A program made the position numbers and the translations under genes. DNA of 64,000 nt from Leguminivora glycinivorella. Lineage: Eukaryota > Arthropoda > Insecta > Lepidoptera > Tortricidae. The stretch spans positions 4,774,001 to 4,838,000 of the forward strand of contig NC_062971.1 of the NCBI RefSeq assembly GCF_023078275.1, read 5' to 3'. The notes below the pieces were generated by a model that saw only the letters and a list, made by a program, of their open reading frames with translations, did no database searches and was not told the DNA's origin. How positions within the stretch are numbered: position 1 is the stretch's first letter; each line of letters begins with the position of its first letter. Below are positions 12,001 to 22,376 of the stretch, piece by piece.

Positions 12001-15000
12001 TCCGCCGGGCACGGGCAAGACCATGCTGGCCAAGGCCGTCGCTACCGAGTGTGGGACAACGTTCTTCAACGTTTCCTCTTCAACCCTCACTTCCAAGTAC
12101 CGCGGAGAGTCGGAGAAGCTCGTGAGACTGCTGTTCGAGATGGTAAGAGACACGCCTATGGTTCCCAAGTATGAAGGAAAGAGAGACCATGCTGGCCAAG
12201 GCCGTCGCTACCGAGTGTGGGACAACGTTCTTCAATGTTTCCTCCTCAACCCTCACTTCCAAGTACCGCGGAGAGTCGGAGAAGCTCGTGAGACTGCTGT
12301 TCGAGATGGTAAGAGACACGCTTATGGTTCCCAAGTATGAAGGAAAGAGAGACCATGCTGGCCAAGGTCGTCGCCACCGAGTGTGGGACCACGTTCAACG
12401 TATCTTCTACCCTCACTTTCAAGTATCGTGATGAGAAGCTTGTGAGACTGATGTTCGAGATGGTAAGAAACACGCTTATGGCTCCCCTGCCAGAGAGAGA
12501 GAGAGAGAGATTTTGCTGGCCAAGGCTGTGGCCACCTAGTTTGGGACAATATTTTTTTTATATATATCGCACAATATCCGTCGGTATCGTCTTGGATCAT
12601 CCCATTCGTTTTTTTTTGTCAAGTTATTATATTCCTCCCATTCTGCTGACCAAGGCTTTCGACTTCTATGTATATTGAAAGCAAGATACTGTTGTCAGTA
12701 TCTCGCCTACACCAGCACAAGCTGAGTCCATTGATTGCGGTTATCTTTCATTCTAAAGCACTCTTGATGAAATTTACACACAATTTCCTCCTATTATATT
12801 CTAGGCGCGGTTCTACGCGCCGAGCACAATCTTCATCGACGAGATCGACTCCCTCTGCTCACGACGAGGCTCCGACAGCGAGCACGAAGCGTCGCGTCGC
12901 GTCAAATCAGAATTGCTCGTTCAGATGGACGGACTTGGTTCCGCTACGGATGAACCTCACAAGGTAAACTAATGGTCCAACTATCTCATGCACTCATCGA
13001 TAAATATCTCGATCTTTATTGACGAGATTCACTCCTGGCTCGTGGCGAGGCTTAGACAGCGAGCACGAAGCGTCGCGTCACGTCAAATCAGAGTTGCTCG
13101 TTCAGATGGACGGACTTGAATCCGCTACGGATGAACCTCACAAGGTAAACTAATGGTCCAACTATCTCATGCACTCATCGATAAATATCTCGATCTTTAT
13201 TGACGAGATTCACTCCTGGCTCGCGGCGAGGCTTGGACAGCGAGTACGAAGCGTCGCGTCGCGTCAAATCAGAGTTGCTCGTTCAGATGGACGGACTTGA
13301 ATCCGCTACGGATGAACCTCACAAGGTAAACTAATGGTCTAACCATTTCTTCTATAAATGTAACAATCATCTATCGACGAGATCGACTCCCTCTGCTCGC
13401 GACGAGGCTCCGACAGCGAGCACGAAGCGTCGAGTCGCGTCAAATCAGAGCTACGGGTTAAGATGGACGGGCTTGGTTTCGCTACGGATGGACCTCACAA
13501 GGTAAACTAATGGTCTATCTCACTCACTCATCGATAAATATCTCCTCAATCTTCATCAACTCCCTCTATCTATCTATCGTGACACATTAAGTTGGAGTGG
13601 AGGTGTATGTATGTATGTATGTATAAGCTTTATAATAAATACATATTACAATTTATGTACAATAATTGTACATAAAGGAAACAAAAGAGACACAGTTACA
13701 GAGTCAGTAATAGAACATGTAGGCGGACTTATCCCTTAATGGGATCTCTTCCAGTCAACCTTTGAGGAAATGTGTAGAAGGGAGGTGCATTAGTATTCGT
13801 CTCCTTCCCCAGATGAGCTCCTTAAATTTAAACAATAACACGAACAGAAACATTAGAAACAGACGCGACCGGTAAGAGGGGATGCACTGAGAAAGTAAAA
13901 AAATCAAAAAGGATAAATTGTCCGTCTATTCCTGAAGTATGACCTTGTTATTCCAGGTGGTGATGGTGCTGGCGGCGACCAACTTCCCCTGGGACATCGA
14001 CGAGGCGCTGCGGCGGCGGCTGGAGAAGCGCATCTACATCGCGCTGCCCACGCAGCACGGCCGCGAGGCGCTGCTCGCCATCAACCTCAAGGAGGTCAAG
14101 CTCGACCCCGAGGTCGACCTCGCGCACATCGCGCGCAAGCTGGACGGCTACTCCGGCGCCGACATCACCAACGTCTGCAGGTCTGTACTGTACTCCTGCC
14201 GCCGCTGGAGAAGCGCATCTACATCGCGCTGCCCACGCAGCACGGCCGCGAGGCGCTGCTCGCCATCAACCTCAAGGAGGTCAAGCTCGACCCCGAGGTC
14301 GACCTCGCGCACATCGCGCGCAAGCTGGACGGCTACTCCGGCGCCGACATCACCAACGTCTGCAGGTCTGTACTGTACTCCTGCCGCCGCTGGAGAAGCG
14401 CATCTACATCGCGCTGCCCACGCAGCACGGCCGCGAGGCGCTGCTCGCCATCAACCTCAAGGAGGTCAAGCTCGACCCCGAGGTCGACCTCGCGCACATC
14501 GCGCGCAAGCTGGACGGCTACTCCGGCGCCGACATCACCAACGTCTGCAGGTCTGTACTGTACTCCTGCCGCCGCTGGAGAAGCGCATCTACATCGCGCT
14601 GCCCACGCAGCACGGCCGCGAGGCGCTGCTCGCCATCAACCTCAAGGAGGTCAAGCTCGACCCCGAGGTCGACCTCGCGCACATCGCGCGCAAGCTGGAC
14701 GGCTACTCCGGCGCCGACATCACCAACGTCTGCAGGTCTGTACTGTACTCCTGCCGCCGCTGGAGAAGCGCATCTACATCGCGCTGCCCACGCAGCACGG
14801 CCGCGAGGCGCTGCTCGCCATCAACCTCAAGGAGGTCAAGCTCGACCCCGAGGTCGACCTCGCGCACATCGCGCGCAAGCTGGACGGCTACTCCGGCGCC
14901 GACATCACCAACGTCTGCAGGTCTGTACTGTACTCCTGCCGCCGCTGGAGAAGCGCATCTACATCGCGCTGCCCACGCAGCACGGCCGCGAGGCGCTGCT

Positions 15001-18000
15001 CGCCATCAACCTCAAGGAGGTCAAGCTCGACCCCGAGGTCGACCTCGCGCACATCGCGCGCAAGCTGGACGGCTACTCCGGCGCCGACATCACCAACGTC
15101 TGCAGGTCTGTACTGTACTCCTGCCGCCGCTGGAGAAGCGCATCTACATCGCGCTGCCCACGCAGCACGGCCGCGAGGCGCTGCTCGCCATCAACCTCAA
15201 GGAGGTCAAGCTCGACCCCGAGGTCGACCTCGCGCACATCGCGCGCAAGCTGGACGGCTACTCCGGCGCCGACATCACCAACGTCTGCAGGTCTGTACTG
15301 TACTCCTGCCGCCGCTGGAGAAGCGCATCTACATCGCGCTGCCCACGCAGCACGGCCGCGAGGCGCTGCTCGCCATCAACCTCAAGGAGGTCAAGCTCGA
15401 CCCCGAGGTCGACCTCGCGCACATCGCGCGCAAGCTGGACGGCTACTCCGGCGCCGACATCACCAACGTCTGCAGGTCTGTACTGTACTCCTGCCGCCGC
15501 TGGAGAAGCGCATCTACATCGCGCTGCCCACGCAGCACGGCCGCGAGGCGCTGCTCGCCATCAACCTCAAGGAGGTCAAGCTCGACCCCGAGGTCGACCT
15601 CGCGCACATCGCGCGCAAGCTGGACGGCTACTCCGGCGCCGACATCACCAACGTCTGCAGGTCTGTACTGTACTCCTGCCGCCGCTGGAGAAGCGCATCT
15701 ACATCGCGCTGCCCACGCAGCACGGCCGCGAGGCGCTGCTCGCCATCAACCTCAAGGAGGTCAAGCTCGACCCCGAGGTCGACCTCGCGCACATCGCGCG
15801 CAAGCTGGACGGCTACTCCGGCGCCGACATCACCAACGTCTGCAGGTCTGTACTGTACTCCTGCCGCCGCTGGAGAAGCGCATCTACATCGCGCTGCCCA
15901 CGCAGCACGGCCGCGAGGCGCTGCTCGCCATCAACCTCAAGGAGGTCAAGCTCGACCCCGAGGTCGACCTCGCGCACATCGCGCGCAAGCTGGACGGCTA
16001 CTCCGGCGCCGACATCACCAACGTCTGCAGGTCTGTACTGTACTCCTGCCGCCGCTGGAGAAGCGCATCTACATCGCGCTGCCCACGCAGCACGGCCGCG
16101 AGGCGCTGCTCGCCATCAACCTCAAGGAGGTCAAGCTCGACCCCGAGGTCGACCTCGCGCACATCGCGCGCAAGCTGGACGGCTACTCCGGCGCCGACAT
16201 CACCAACGTCTGCAGGTCTGTACTGTACTCCTGCCGCCGCTGGAGAAGCGCATCTACATCGCGCTGCCCACGCAGCACGGCCGCGAGGCGCTGCTCGCCA
16301 TCAACCTCAAGGAGGTCAAGCTCGACCCCGAGGTCGACCTCGCGCACATCGCGCGCAAGCTGGACGGCTACTCCGGCGCCGACATCACCAACGTCTGCAG
16401 GTCTGTACTGTACTCCTGCCGCCGCTGGAGAAGCGCATCTACATCGCGCTGCCCACGCAGCACGGCCGCGAGGCGCTGCTCGCCATCAACCTCAAGGAGG
16501 TCAAGCTCGACCCCGAGGTCGACCTCGCGCACATCGCGCGCAAGCTGGACGGCTACTCCGGCGCCGACATCACCAACGTCTGCAGGTCTGTACTGTACTC
16601 CTGCCGCCGCTGGAGAAGCGCATCTACATCGCGCTGCCCACGCAGCACGGCCGCGAGGCGCTGCTCGCCATCAACCTCAAGGAGGTCAAGCTCGACCCCG
16701 AGGTCGACCTCGCGCACATCGCGCGCAAGCTGGACGGCTACTCCGGCGCCGACATCACCAACGTCTGCAGGTCTGTACTGTACTCCTGCCGCCGCTGGAG
16801 AAGCGCATCTACATCGCGCTGCCCACGCAGCACGGCCGCGAGGCGCTGCTCGCCATCAACCTCAAGGAGGTCAAGCTCGACCCCGAGGTCGACCTCGCGC
16901 ACATCGCGCGCAAGCTGGACGGCTACTCCGGCGCCGACATCACCAACGTCTGCAGGTCTGTACTGTACTCCTGCCGCCGCTGGAGAAGCGCATCTACATC
17001 GCGCTGCCCACGCAGCACGGCCGCGAGGCGCTGCTCGCCATCAACCTCAAGGAGGTCAAGCTCGACCCCGAGGTCGACCTCGCGCACATCGCGCGCAAGC
17101 TGGACGGCTACTCCGGCGCCGACATCACCAACGTCTGCAGGTCTGTACTGTACTCCTGCCGCCGCTGGAGAAGCGCATCTACATCGCGCTGCCCACGCAG
17201 CACGGCCGCGAGGCGCTGCTCGCCATCAACCTCAAGGAGGTCAAGCTCGACCCCGAGGTCGACCTCGCGCACATCGCGCGCAAGCTGGACGGCTACTCCG
17301 GCGCCGACATCACCAACGTCTGCAGGTCTGTACTGTACTCCTGCCGCCGCTGGAGAAGCGCATCTACATCGCGCTGCCCACGCAGCACGGCCGCGAGGCG
17401 CTGCTCGCCATCAACCTCAAGGAGGTCAAGCTCGACCCCGAGGTCGACCTCGCGCACATCGCGCGCAAGCTGGACGGCTACTCCGGCGCCGACATCACCA
17501 ACGTCTGCAGGTCTGTACTGTACTCCTGCCGCCGCTGGAGAAGCGCATCTACATCGCGCTGCCCACGCAGCACGGCCGCGAGGCGCTGCTCGCCATCAAC
17601 CTCAAGGAGGTCAAGCTCGACCCCGAGGTCGACCTCGCGCACATCGCGCGCAAGCTGGACGGCTACTCCGGCGCCGACATCACCAACGTCTGCAGGTCTG
17701 TACTGTACTCCTGCCGCCGCTGGAGAAGCGCATCTACATCGCGCTGCCCACGCAGCACGGCCGCGAGGCGCTGCTCGCCATCAACCTCAAGGAGGTCAAG
17801 CTCGACCCCGAGGTCGACCTCGCGCACATCGCGCGCAAGCTGGACGGCTACTCCGGCGCCGACATCACCAACGTCTGCAGGTCTGTACTGTACTCCTGCC
17901 GCCGCTGGAGAAGCGCATCTACATCGCGCTGCCCACGCAGCACGGCCGCGAGGCGCTGCTCGCCATCAACCTCAAGGAGGTCAAGCTCGACCCCGAGGTC

Positions 18001-21000
18001 GACCTCGCGCACATCGCGCGCAAGCTGGACGGCTACTCCGGCGCCGACATCACCAACGTCTGCAGGTCTGTACTGTACTCCTGCCGCCGCTGGAGAAGCG
18101 CATCTACATCGCGCTGCCCACGCAGCACGGCCGCGAGGCGCTGCTCGCCATCAACCTCAAGGAGGTCAAGCTCGACCCCGAGGTCGACCTCGCGCACATC
18201 GCGCGCAAGCTGGACGGCTACTCCGGCGCCGACATCACCAACGTCTGCAGGTCTGTACTGTACTCCTGCCGCCGCTGGAGAAGCGCATCTACATCGCGCT
18301 GCCCACGCAGCACGGCCGCGAGGCGCTGCTCGCCATCAACCTCAAGGAGGTCAAGCTCGACCCCGAGGTCGACCTCGCGCACATCGCGCGCAAGCTGGAC
18401 GGCTACTCCGGCGCCGACATCACCAACGTCTGCAGGTCTGTACTGTACTCCTGCCGCCGCTGGAGAAGCGCATCTACATCGCGCTGCCCACGCAGCACGG
18501 CCGCGAGGCGCTGCTCGCCATCAACCTCAAGGAGGTCAAGCTCGACCCCGAGGTCGACCTCGCGCACATCGCGCGCAAGCTGGACGGCTACTCCGGCGCC
18601 GACATCACCAACGTCTGCAGGTCTGTACTGTACTCCTGCCGCCGCTGGAGAAGCGCATCTACATCGCGCTGCCCACGCAGCACGGCCGCGAGGCGCTGCT
18701 CGCCATCAACCTCAAGGAGGTCAAGCTCGACCCCGAGGTCGACCTCGCGCACATCGCGCGCAAGCTGGACGGCTACTCCGGCGCCGACATCACCAACGTC
18801 TGCAGGTCTGTACTGTACTCCTGCCGCCGCTGGAGAAGCGCATCTACATCGCGCTGCCCACGCAGCACGGCCGCGAGGCGCTGCTCGCCATCAACCTCAA
18901 GGAGGTCAAGCTCGACCCCGAGGTCGACCTCGCGCACATCGCGCGCAAGCTGGACGGCTACTCCGGCGCCGACATCACCAACGTCTGCAGGTCTGTACTG
19001 TACTCCTGCCGCCGCTGGAGAAGCGCATCTACATCGCGCTGCCCACGCAGCACGGCCGCGAGGCGCTGCTCGCCATCAACCTCAAGGAGGTCAAGCTCGA
19101 CCCCGAGGTCGACCTCGCGCACATCGCGCGCAAGCTGGACGGCTACTCCGGCGCCGACATCACCAACGTCTGCAGGTCTGTACTGTACTCCTGCCGCCGC
19201 TGGAGAAGCGCATCTACATCGCGCTGCCCACGCAGCACGGCCGCGAGGCGCTGCTCGCCATCAACCTCAAGGAGGTCAAGCTCGACCCCGAGGTCGACCT
19301 CGCGCACATCGCGCGCAAGCTGGACGGCTACTCCGGCGCCGACATCACCAACGTCTGCAGGTCTGTACTGTACTCCTGCCGCCGCTGGAGAAGCGCATCT
19401 ACATCGCGCTGCCCACGCAGCACGGCCGCGAGGCGCTGCTCGCCATCAACCTCAAGGAGGTCAAGCTCGACCCCGAGGTCGACCTCGCGCACATCGCGCG
19501 CAAGCTGGACGGCTACTCCGGCGCCGACATCACCAACGTCTGCAGGTCTGTACTGTACTCCTGCCGCCGCTGGAGAAGCGCATCTACATCGCGCTGCCCA
19601 CGCAGCACGGCCGCGAGGCGCTGCTCGCCATCAACCTCAAGGAGGTCAAGCTCGACCCCGAGGTCGACCTCGCGCACATCGCGCGCAAGCTGGACGGCTA
19701 CTCCGGCGCCGACATCACCAACGTCTGCAGGTCTGTACTGTACTCCTGCCGCCGCTGGAGAAGCGCATCTACATCGCGCTGCCCACGCAGCACGGCCGCG
19801 AGGCGCTGCTCGCCATCAACCTCAAGGAGGTCAAGCTCGACCCCGAGGTCGACCTCGCGCACATCGCGCGCAAGCTGGACGGCTACTCCGGCGCCGACAT
19901 CACCAACGTCTGCAGGTCTGTACTGTACTCCTGCCGCCGCTGGAGAAGCGCATCTACATCGCGCTGCCCACGCAGCACGGCCGCGAGGCGCTGCTCGCCA
20001 TCAACCTCAAGGAGGTCAAGCTCGACCCCGAGGTCGACCTCGCGCACATCGCGCGCAAGCTGGACGGCTACTCCGGCGCCGACATCACCAACGTCTGCAG
20101 GTCTGTACTGTACTCCTGCCGCCGCTGGAGAAGCGCATCTACATCGCGCTGCCCACGCAGCACGGCCGCGAGGCGCTGCTCGCCATCAACCTCAAGGAGG
20201 TCAAGCTCGACCCCGAGGTCGACCTCGCGCACATCGCGCGCAAGCTGGACGGCTACTCCGGCGCCGACATCACCAACGTCTGCAGGTCTGTACTGTACTC
20301 CTGCCGCCGCTGGAGAAGCGCATCTACATCGCGCTGCCCACGCAGCACGGCCGCGAGGCGCTGCTCGCCATCAACCTCAAGGAGGTCAAGCTCGACCCCG
20401 AGGTCGACCTCGCGCACATCGCGCGCAAGCTGGACGGCTACTCCGGCGCCGACATCACCAACGTCTGCAGGTCTGTACTGTACTCCTGCCGCCGCTGGAG
20501 AAGCGCATCTACATCGCGCTGCCCACGCAGCACGGCCGCGAGGCGCTGCTCGCCATCAACCTCAAGGAGGTCAAGCTCGACCCCGAGGTCGACCTCGCGC
20601 ACATCGCGCGCAAGCTGGACGGCTACTCCGGCGCCGACATCACCAACGTCTGCAGGTCTGTACTGTACTCCTGCCGCCGCTGGAGAAGCGCATCTACATC
20701 GCGCTGCCCACGCAGCACGGCCGCGAGGCGCTGCTCGCCATCAACCTCAAGGAGGTCAAGCTCGACCCCGAGGTCGACCTCGCGCACATCGCGCGCAAGC
20801 TGGACGGCTACTCCGGCGCCGACATCACCAACGTCTGCAGGTCTGTACTGTACTCCTGCCGCCGCTGGAGAAGCGCATCTACATCGCGCTGCCCACGCAG
20901 CACGGCCGCGAGGCGCTGCTCGCCATCAACCTCAAGGAGGTCAAGCTCGACCCCGAGGTCGACCTCGCGCACATCGCGCGCAAGCTGGACGGCTACTCCG

Positions 21001-22287
21001 GCGCCGACATCACCAACGTCTGCAGGTCTGTACTGTACTCCTGCCGCCGCTGGAGAAGCGCATCTACATCGCGCTGCCCACGCAGCACGGCCGCGAGGCG
21101 CTGCTCGCCATCAACCTCAAGGAGGTCAAGCTCGACCCCGAGGTCGACCTCGCGCACATCGCGCGCAAGCTGGACGGCTACTCCGGCGCCGACATCACCA
21201 ACGTCTGCAGGTCTGTACTGTACTCCTGCCGCCGCTGGAGAAGCGCATCTACATCGCGCTGCCCACGCAGCACGGCCGCGAGGCGCTGCTCGCCATCAAC
21301 CTCAAGGAGGTCAAGCTCGACCCCGAGGTCGACCTCGCGCACATCGCGCGCAAGCTGGACGGCTACTCCGGCGCCGACATCACCAACGTCTGCAGGTCTG
21401 TACTGTACTCCTGCCGCCGCTGGAGAAGCGCATCTACATCGCGCTGCCCACGCAGCACGGCCGCGAGGCGCTGCTCGCCATCAACCTCAAGGAGGTCAAG
21501 CTCGACCCCGAGGTCGACCTCGCGCACATCGCGCGCAAGCTGGACGGCTACTCCGGCGCCGACATCACCAACGTCTGCAGGTCTGTACTGTACTCCTGCC
21601 GCCGCTGCATACCAGACACCAGTGACGCTGACGACCTCAACGAACACATGTTTTACTTTTATTTATTTCGTGAAGCGCTGGTGGCCTAGCGGTAAGAGCG
21701 TGCGACTTTCAATCCGGAGGTCGCGGGTTCGAACCCCGGCTCGTACCAATGAGTTTTTCGGAACTTATGTACGAAATGTCATTTGATATTGCCAGTCGTT
21801 TTTCGGTGATGGAAAACTTCGTGAGGAAACCGGACTAATTCCAATAAGGCCTAATAATAATTCTGACTTGACTTGGGTAATTATTCTGACTGTATCAAGG
21901 AGGAATACACCATTTTTGTAAATGAAAAACCATTATTTATGTAGATATTCAGGAAAATCAAACTCTTCTAAAGTTTAAGACAAGGAAAAGGTTTGTACCA
22001 GAAGCGTTGCGCATTTCTACGTAGGTATTTTTTAAGAACTCGTGCGTTTATAAAATCTAAATTTAATGTTCCATTTTTTTGCTTACAGAGACGCATCAAT
22101 GATGTCAATGCGTCGCAAGATCGCCGGCCTGAAGCCCGAGCAGATCAAACAACTCGCCAAGGAAGAGCTCGACCTGCCCGTCACCAAGGCCGACTTCGTG
22201 GACGCGCTACACAAGTGCAACAAATCAGTCTCCAAGGGCGACATACAGAAATACTTGTCCTGGATGGCCGAGTTCGGTTCCTCCTGA
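8920..22287 (+). CDS. KATNA1: katanin p60 catalytic subunit, 5'-partial, eight exons
   Basis: This is a microtubule-severing AAA ATPase of the katanin p60 family; it acts as a hexamer that threads tubulin tails. Exons: 8920-9049, 9660-9808, 10159-10317, 11359-11480, 11963-12142, 12805-12963, 13957-14180 and 22089-22287; splice sites are GT-AG and phases agree at every junction. The first three encode the basic/acidic linker (DPDIWPPP, then SVEHKGPPPL). The AAA module follows: NPNIRWDDIADL, Walker A GPPGTGKT, Walker B IFIDEIDSL, sensor 1 LAATNFPWDIDEAL, arginine fingers RRRLEKR and GYSGADI. The C-terminal helix ends WMAEFGSS and a stop. The MIT domain is missing, so the 5' end is outside the window. 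Four exons are trailed by tandem exon copies. It could be the KATNAL1 paralogue; family confidence is high. Confidence 0.93.
9050..9562 (+). repeat. decaying tandem array of the 8920-9049 exon
   Basis: The marker CCAGATGTGGGG of the true exon at 8945 recurs at 9100, 9255, 9407 and about 9547, spacings of 155, 155, 152 and about 140. Each of the first three units carries the exon 3' part plus its donor GTTAGTATA and about 30 intronic bases (CCAGCTGTCAAATAATCACGG). Copy 2 keeps its reading frame; copy 3 has an in-frame TGA near its start; copies 4 and 5 are fragments. None has the exon's acceptor, so splicing from the first donor removes all of them. Confidence 0.9.
9660..9808 (+). CDS. KATNA1: katanin exon: basic, low-complexity linker
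   Basis: Acceptor CTCTTCCAG before 9660 and donor GTAAGTC at 9809. It encodes KGPPPLRSARNNPRTAPTKK and further Lys/Thr/Asn-rich sequence ending NKNHSHS. This kind of disordered, basic linker between the MIT domain and the ATPase is typical of the family. Phase matches both neighbours. Confidence 0.85.
9918..10073 (-). pseudogene. RTE-clade LINE ORF2 3'-terminal fragment
   Basis: The minus strand reads RYRWEDSVVADLRRLQ, then DWQEAAQDRDRW and HFGSLSQ followed by a stop. This is the C-terminal tail typical of RTE-like reverse transcriptases. Only about 50 codons remain, lying in the intron between the 9660 and 10159 katanin exons in the opposite orientation. Confidence 0.65.
10159..10317 (+). 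CDS. KATNA1: katanin exon: charged linker leading into the ATPase
   Basis: Acceptor GTTCGCAG before 10159 and donor GTGAGT at 10318. It encodes KEPNSKEPAAGKDKQDRDN, an acidic stretch (GDTDDEKHKEDERRFEP) and DGDLVDML, the start of the conserved segment that precedes ERDIVQ in the next exon. Confidence 0.87.
10437..10558. mobile_element. near-perfect palindromic MITE in a katanin intron
   Basis: GCACGGGAAGCATGGTCGCG at the left is matched by CGCGACCATGCTTCCCGTGC at the right. The pairing continues through GATAGAC/GTCTATC and AGGCCGTCCCTATCGCAC/GTGCGATAGGGACGGCCT, with only small mismatched bulges. The loop is about 8 nt. Related GTCCCTATCGCAC sequence occurs near 22797. The transcribed hairpin would be about 55 bp long. 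Confidence 0.7.
11359..11480 (+). CDS. KATNA1: katanin exon: start of the AAA domain
   Basis: Acceptor ATTTCCAG before 11359 and donor GTACGT at 11481. It encodes ERDIVQKNPNIRWDDIADL, then EAKRLLEEAVVLPMWMPDFF and K, the N-terminal helix and substrate-pore side of the katanin ATPase. It completes the GAG codon split after the 10317 donor. Confidence 0.92.
11692..11813. mobile_element. palindromic MITE in a katanin intron
   Basis: GGGGCCTACTGCATAACAAT and its complement ATTGTTATGCAATGGGCCCC bound a 122-bp segment. The inner sequence ACAACTTGTATTACAAG is answered by CTTGTAATATGAGTTGT. No ORF. Confidence 0.65.
11963..12142 (+). CDS. KATNA1: katanin exon: Walker A
   Basis: Acceptor ATTTCCAG before 11963 and donor GTAAGA at 12143. 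Sixty codons: [20 protein letters not shown], then MLAKAVATECGTTFFNV and SKYRGESEKLVRLLFEM. Contains the P-loop lysine and the pore-loop region. It is the parent copy of a four- to five-member tandem array. Confidence 0.95.
12143..12665 (+). repeat. decaying tandem array of the Walker A exon
   Basis: The exon sequence from ACCATGCTGGCC to its donor, plus about 40 bases of intron, is repeated. Unit starts are at 12019 (true exon), 12185 and 12351, period 166. A fourth, badly damaged copy begins near 12515 after an (AG)n run, and a trace (CTGACCAAGGC) lies near 12645. Copy 2 is almost identical to the exon but begins after the P-loop glycines. Copy 3 has small deletions, and copy 4 has a TAG stop. 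Divergence rises away from the true exon. Confidence 0.9.
12805..12963 (+). CDS. KATNA1: katanin exon: Walker B
   Basis: Acceptor TATTCTAG before 12805 and donor GTAAAC at 12964. Fifty-three codons: ARFYAPSTIFIDEIDSLCSR, then RGSDSEHEASRRVKSELLVQ and MDGLGSATDEPHK. DE of the Walker B motif is intact. It is the first unit of a four-copy array. Confidence 0.94.
12964..13501 (+). repeat. tandem array of the Walker B exon
   Basis: The exon end AAG plus GTAAACTAATGG recurs at 13142, 13323 and 13499; spacings 181, 181 and 176. Each unit has the exon from about TTGACGAGATTCACTCC to its donor and about 50 bases of intron containing ACTCATCGATAAATATCTC. Copies 2 and 3 share substitutions (GACTTGAATCCGC for GACTTGGTTCCGC), so one came from the other. 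Copy 4 is closer to the true exon in its first part (GAGATCGACTCCCTCTGCTC). A further trace lies near 13545. Confidence 0.9.
13600..13815. repeat. LINE 3'-end-like interspersed repeat in a katanin intron
   Basis: A (TATG)n run at about 13605-13622 is followed by AATAAATACATATTAC and then GGCGGACTTATCCCTTAATG, GGGATCTCTTCCAGTCAACC. The microsatellite end joined to this sequence resembles a lepidopteran LINE 3' terminus. No coding part remains. The boundary on the right is approximate. Confidence 0.45.
13957..14180 (+). CDS. KATNA1: katanin exon: sensor 1 and arginine fingers
   Basis: Acceptor TTATTCCAG before 13957 and donor GTCTGT at 14181. It encodes VVMVLAATNFPWDIDEALRR, RLEKRIYIALPTQHGREALL and the GYSGADITNVC segment. 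The split Arg codon AG is completed by the A at 22089. From 14019 onward it forms the first unit of the 41-copy array. At 224 nt it is GC-rich and uses nearly only GC-ending codons. Confidence 0.94.
14019..21603 (+). repeat. 41-copy tandem array of a katanin exon end, 185-bp unit
   Basis: The unit runs from GCTGGAGAAGCGC in the exon through the donor (TGCAG then GTCTGT) to the intronic ACTGTACTCCTGCCGCC. The landmark after the donor lies at 14181 and recurs every 185 bases to 21581, giving 40 extra units. I could see no difference between copies. The array is bounded by a four-base overlap, GCTG, at 14019-14022 and 21604-21607, where the old intron resumes with CATACC. The unit has no stop in any forward frame and is not a multiple of three, so reading cycles through three frames with a 555-bp super-period. 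This makes a spurious open frame of 2615 codons (13939-21786). Confidence 0.97.
21674..21890 (+). mobile_element. tRNA-derived SINE
   Basis: A tRNA-like head at about 21674-21749 has an A-box-like TGGCCTAGCGGTAAGAG and a B box GGTTCGAACCC at about 21726-21736, ending in TACCA. A tRNA-unrelated body follows (CGGTGATGGAAAACTTCGTG, then GGAAACCGGACTAATTCC). This head and body pair is a common lepidopteran SINE. It sits in the last katanin intron, 70 bp after the exon array. Confidence 0.8.
22089..22287 (+). CDS. KATNA1: katanin terminal exon
   Basis: Acceptor TTGCTTACAG before 22089, stop TGA at 22285-22287. It reads DASMMSMRRKIAGLKPEQIK, a helical stretch ending VTKADFVDALHKCNKSV, then KGDIQKYLSWMAEFGSS. 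This matches the C-terminal helix of katanin p60, which packs on the next subunit in the ring. Joining from the 14180 donor restores the Arg codon AGA. Confidence 0.94.
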
Positions 22288-22376
22288 TTGTTGGTATAAA
22301 TTTGAAAGAAAAAAATGATTTTTAGAATATTTCATTGAGACACTATGGCGATACCGACGAGCCATCCACTAAATGT

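Noticed and set aside
14019..21603. CRISPR-like regular repeat
   Set aside because: Units are 185 bp, directly adjacent and without spacers, and they encode a eukaryotic exon.
21363..21647. Minus-strand ORF of 94 codons at the end of the array
   Set aside because: Antisense reading of the GC-rich exon unit; it exists only because that composition lacks stops.
21674..21749. A functional tRNA gene
   Set aside because: A and B boxes are present but the segment continues into a SINE body, and the arms do not give a clean cloverleaf.
13939..21786. A single 2615-residue protein
   Set aside because: The open frame runs through 41 copies of exon plus donor plus intron and ends in a SINE. The real exon uses only 13957-14180, and the other two frames are not katanin.
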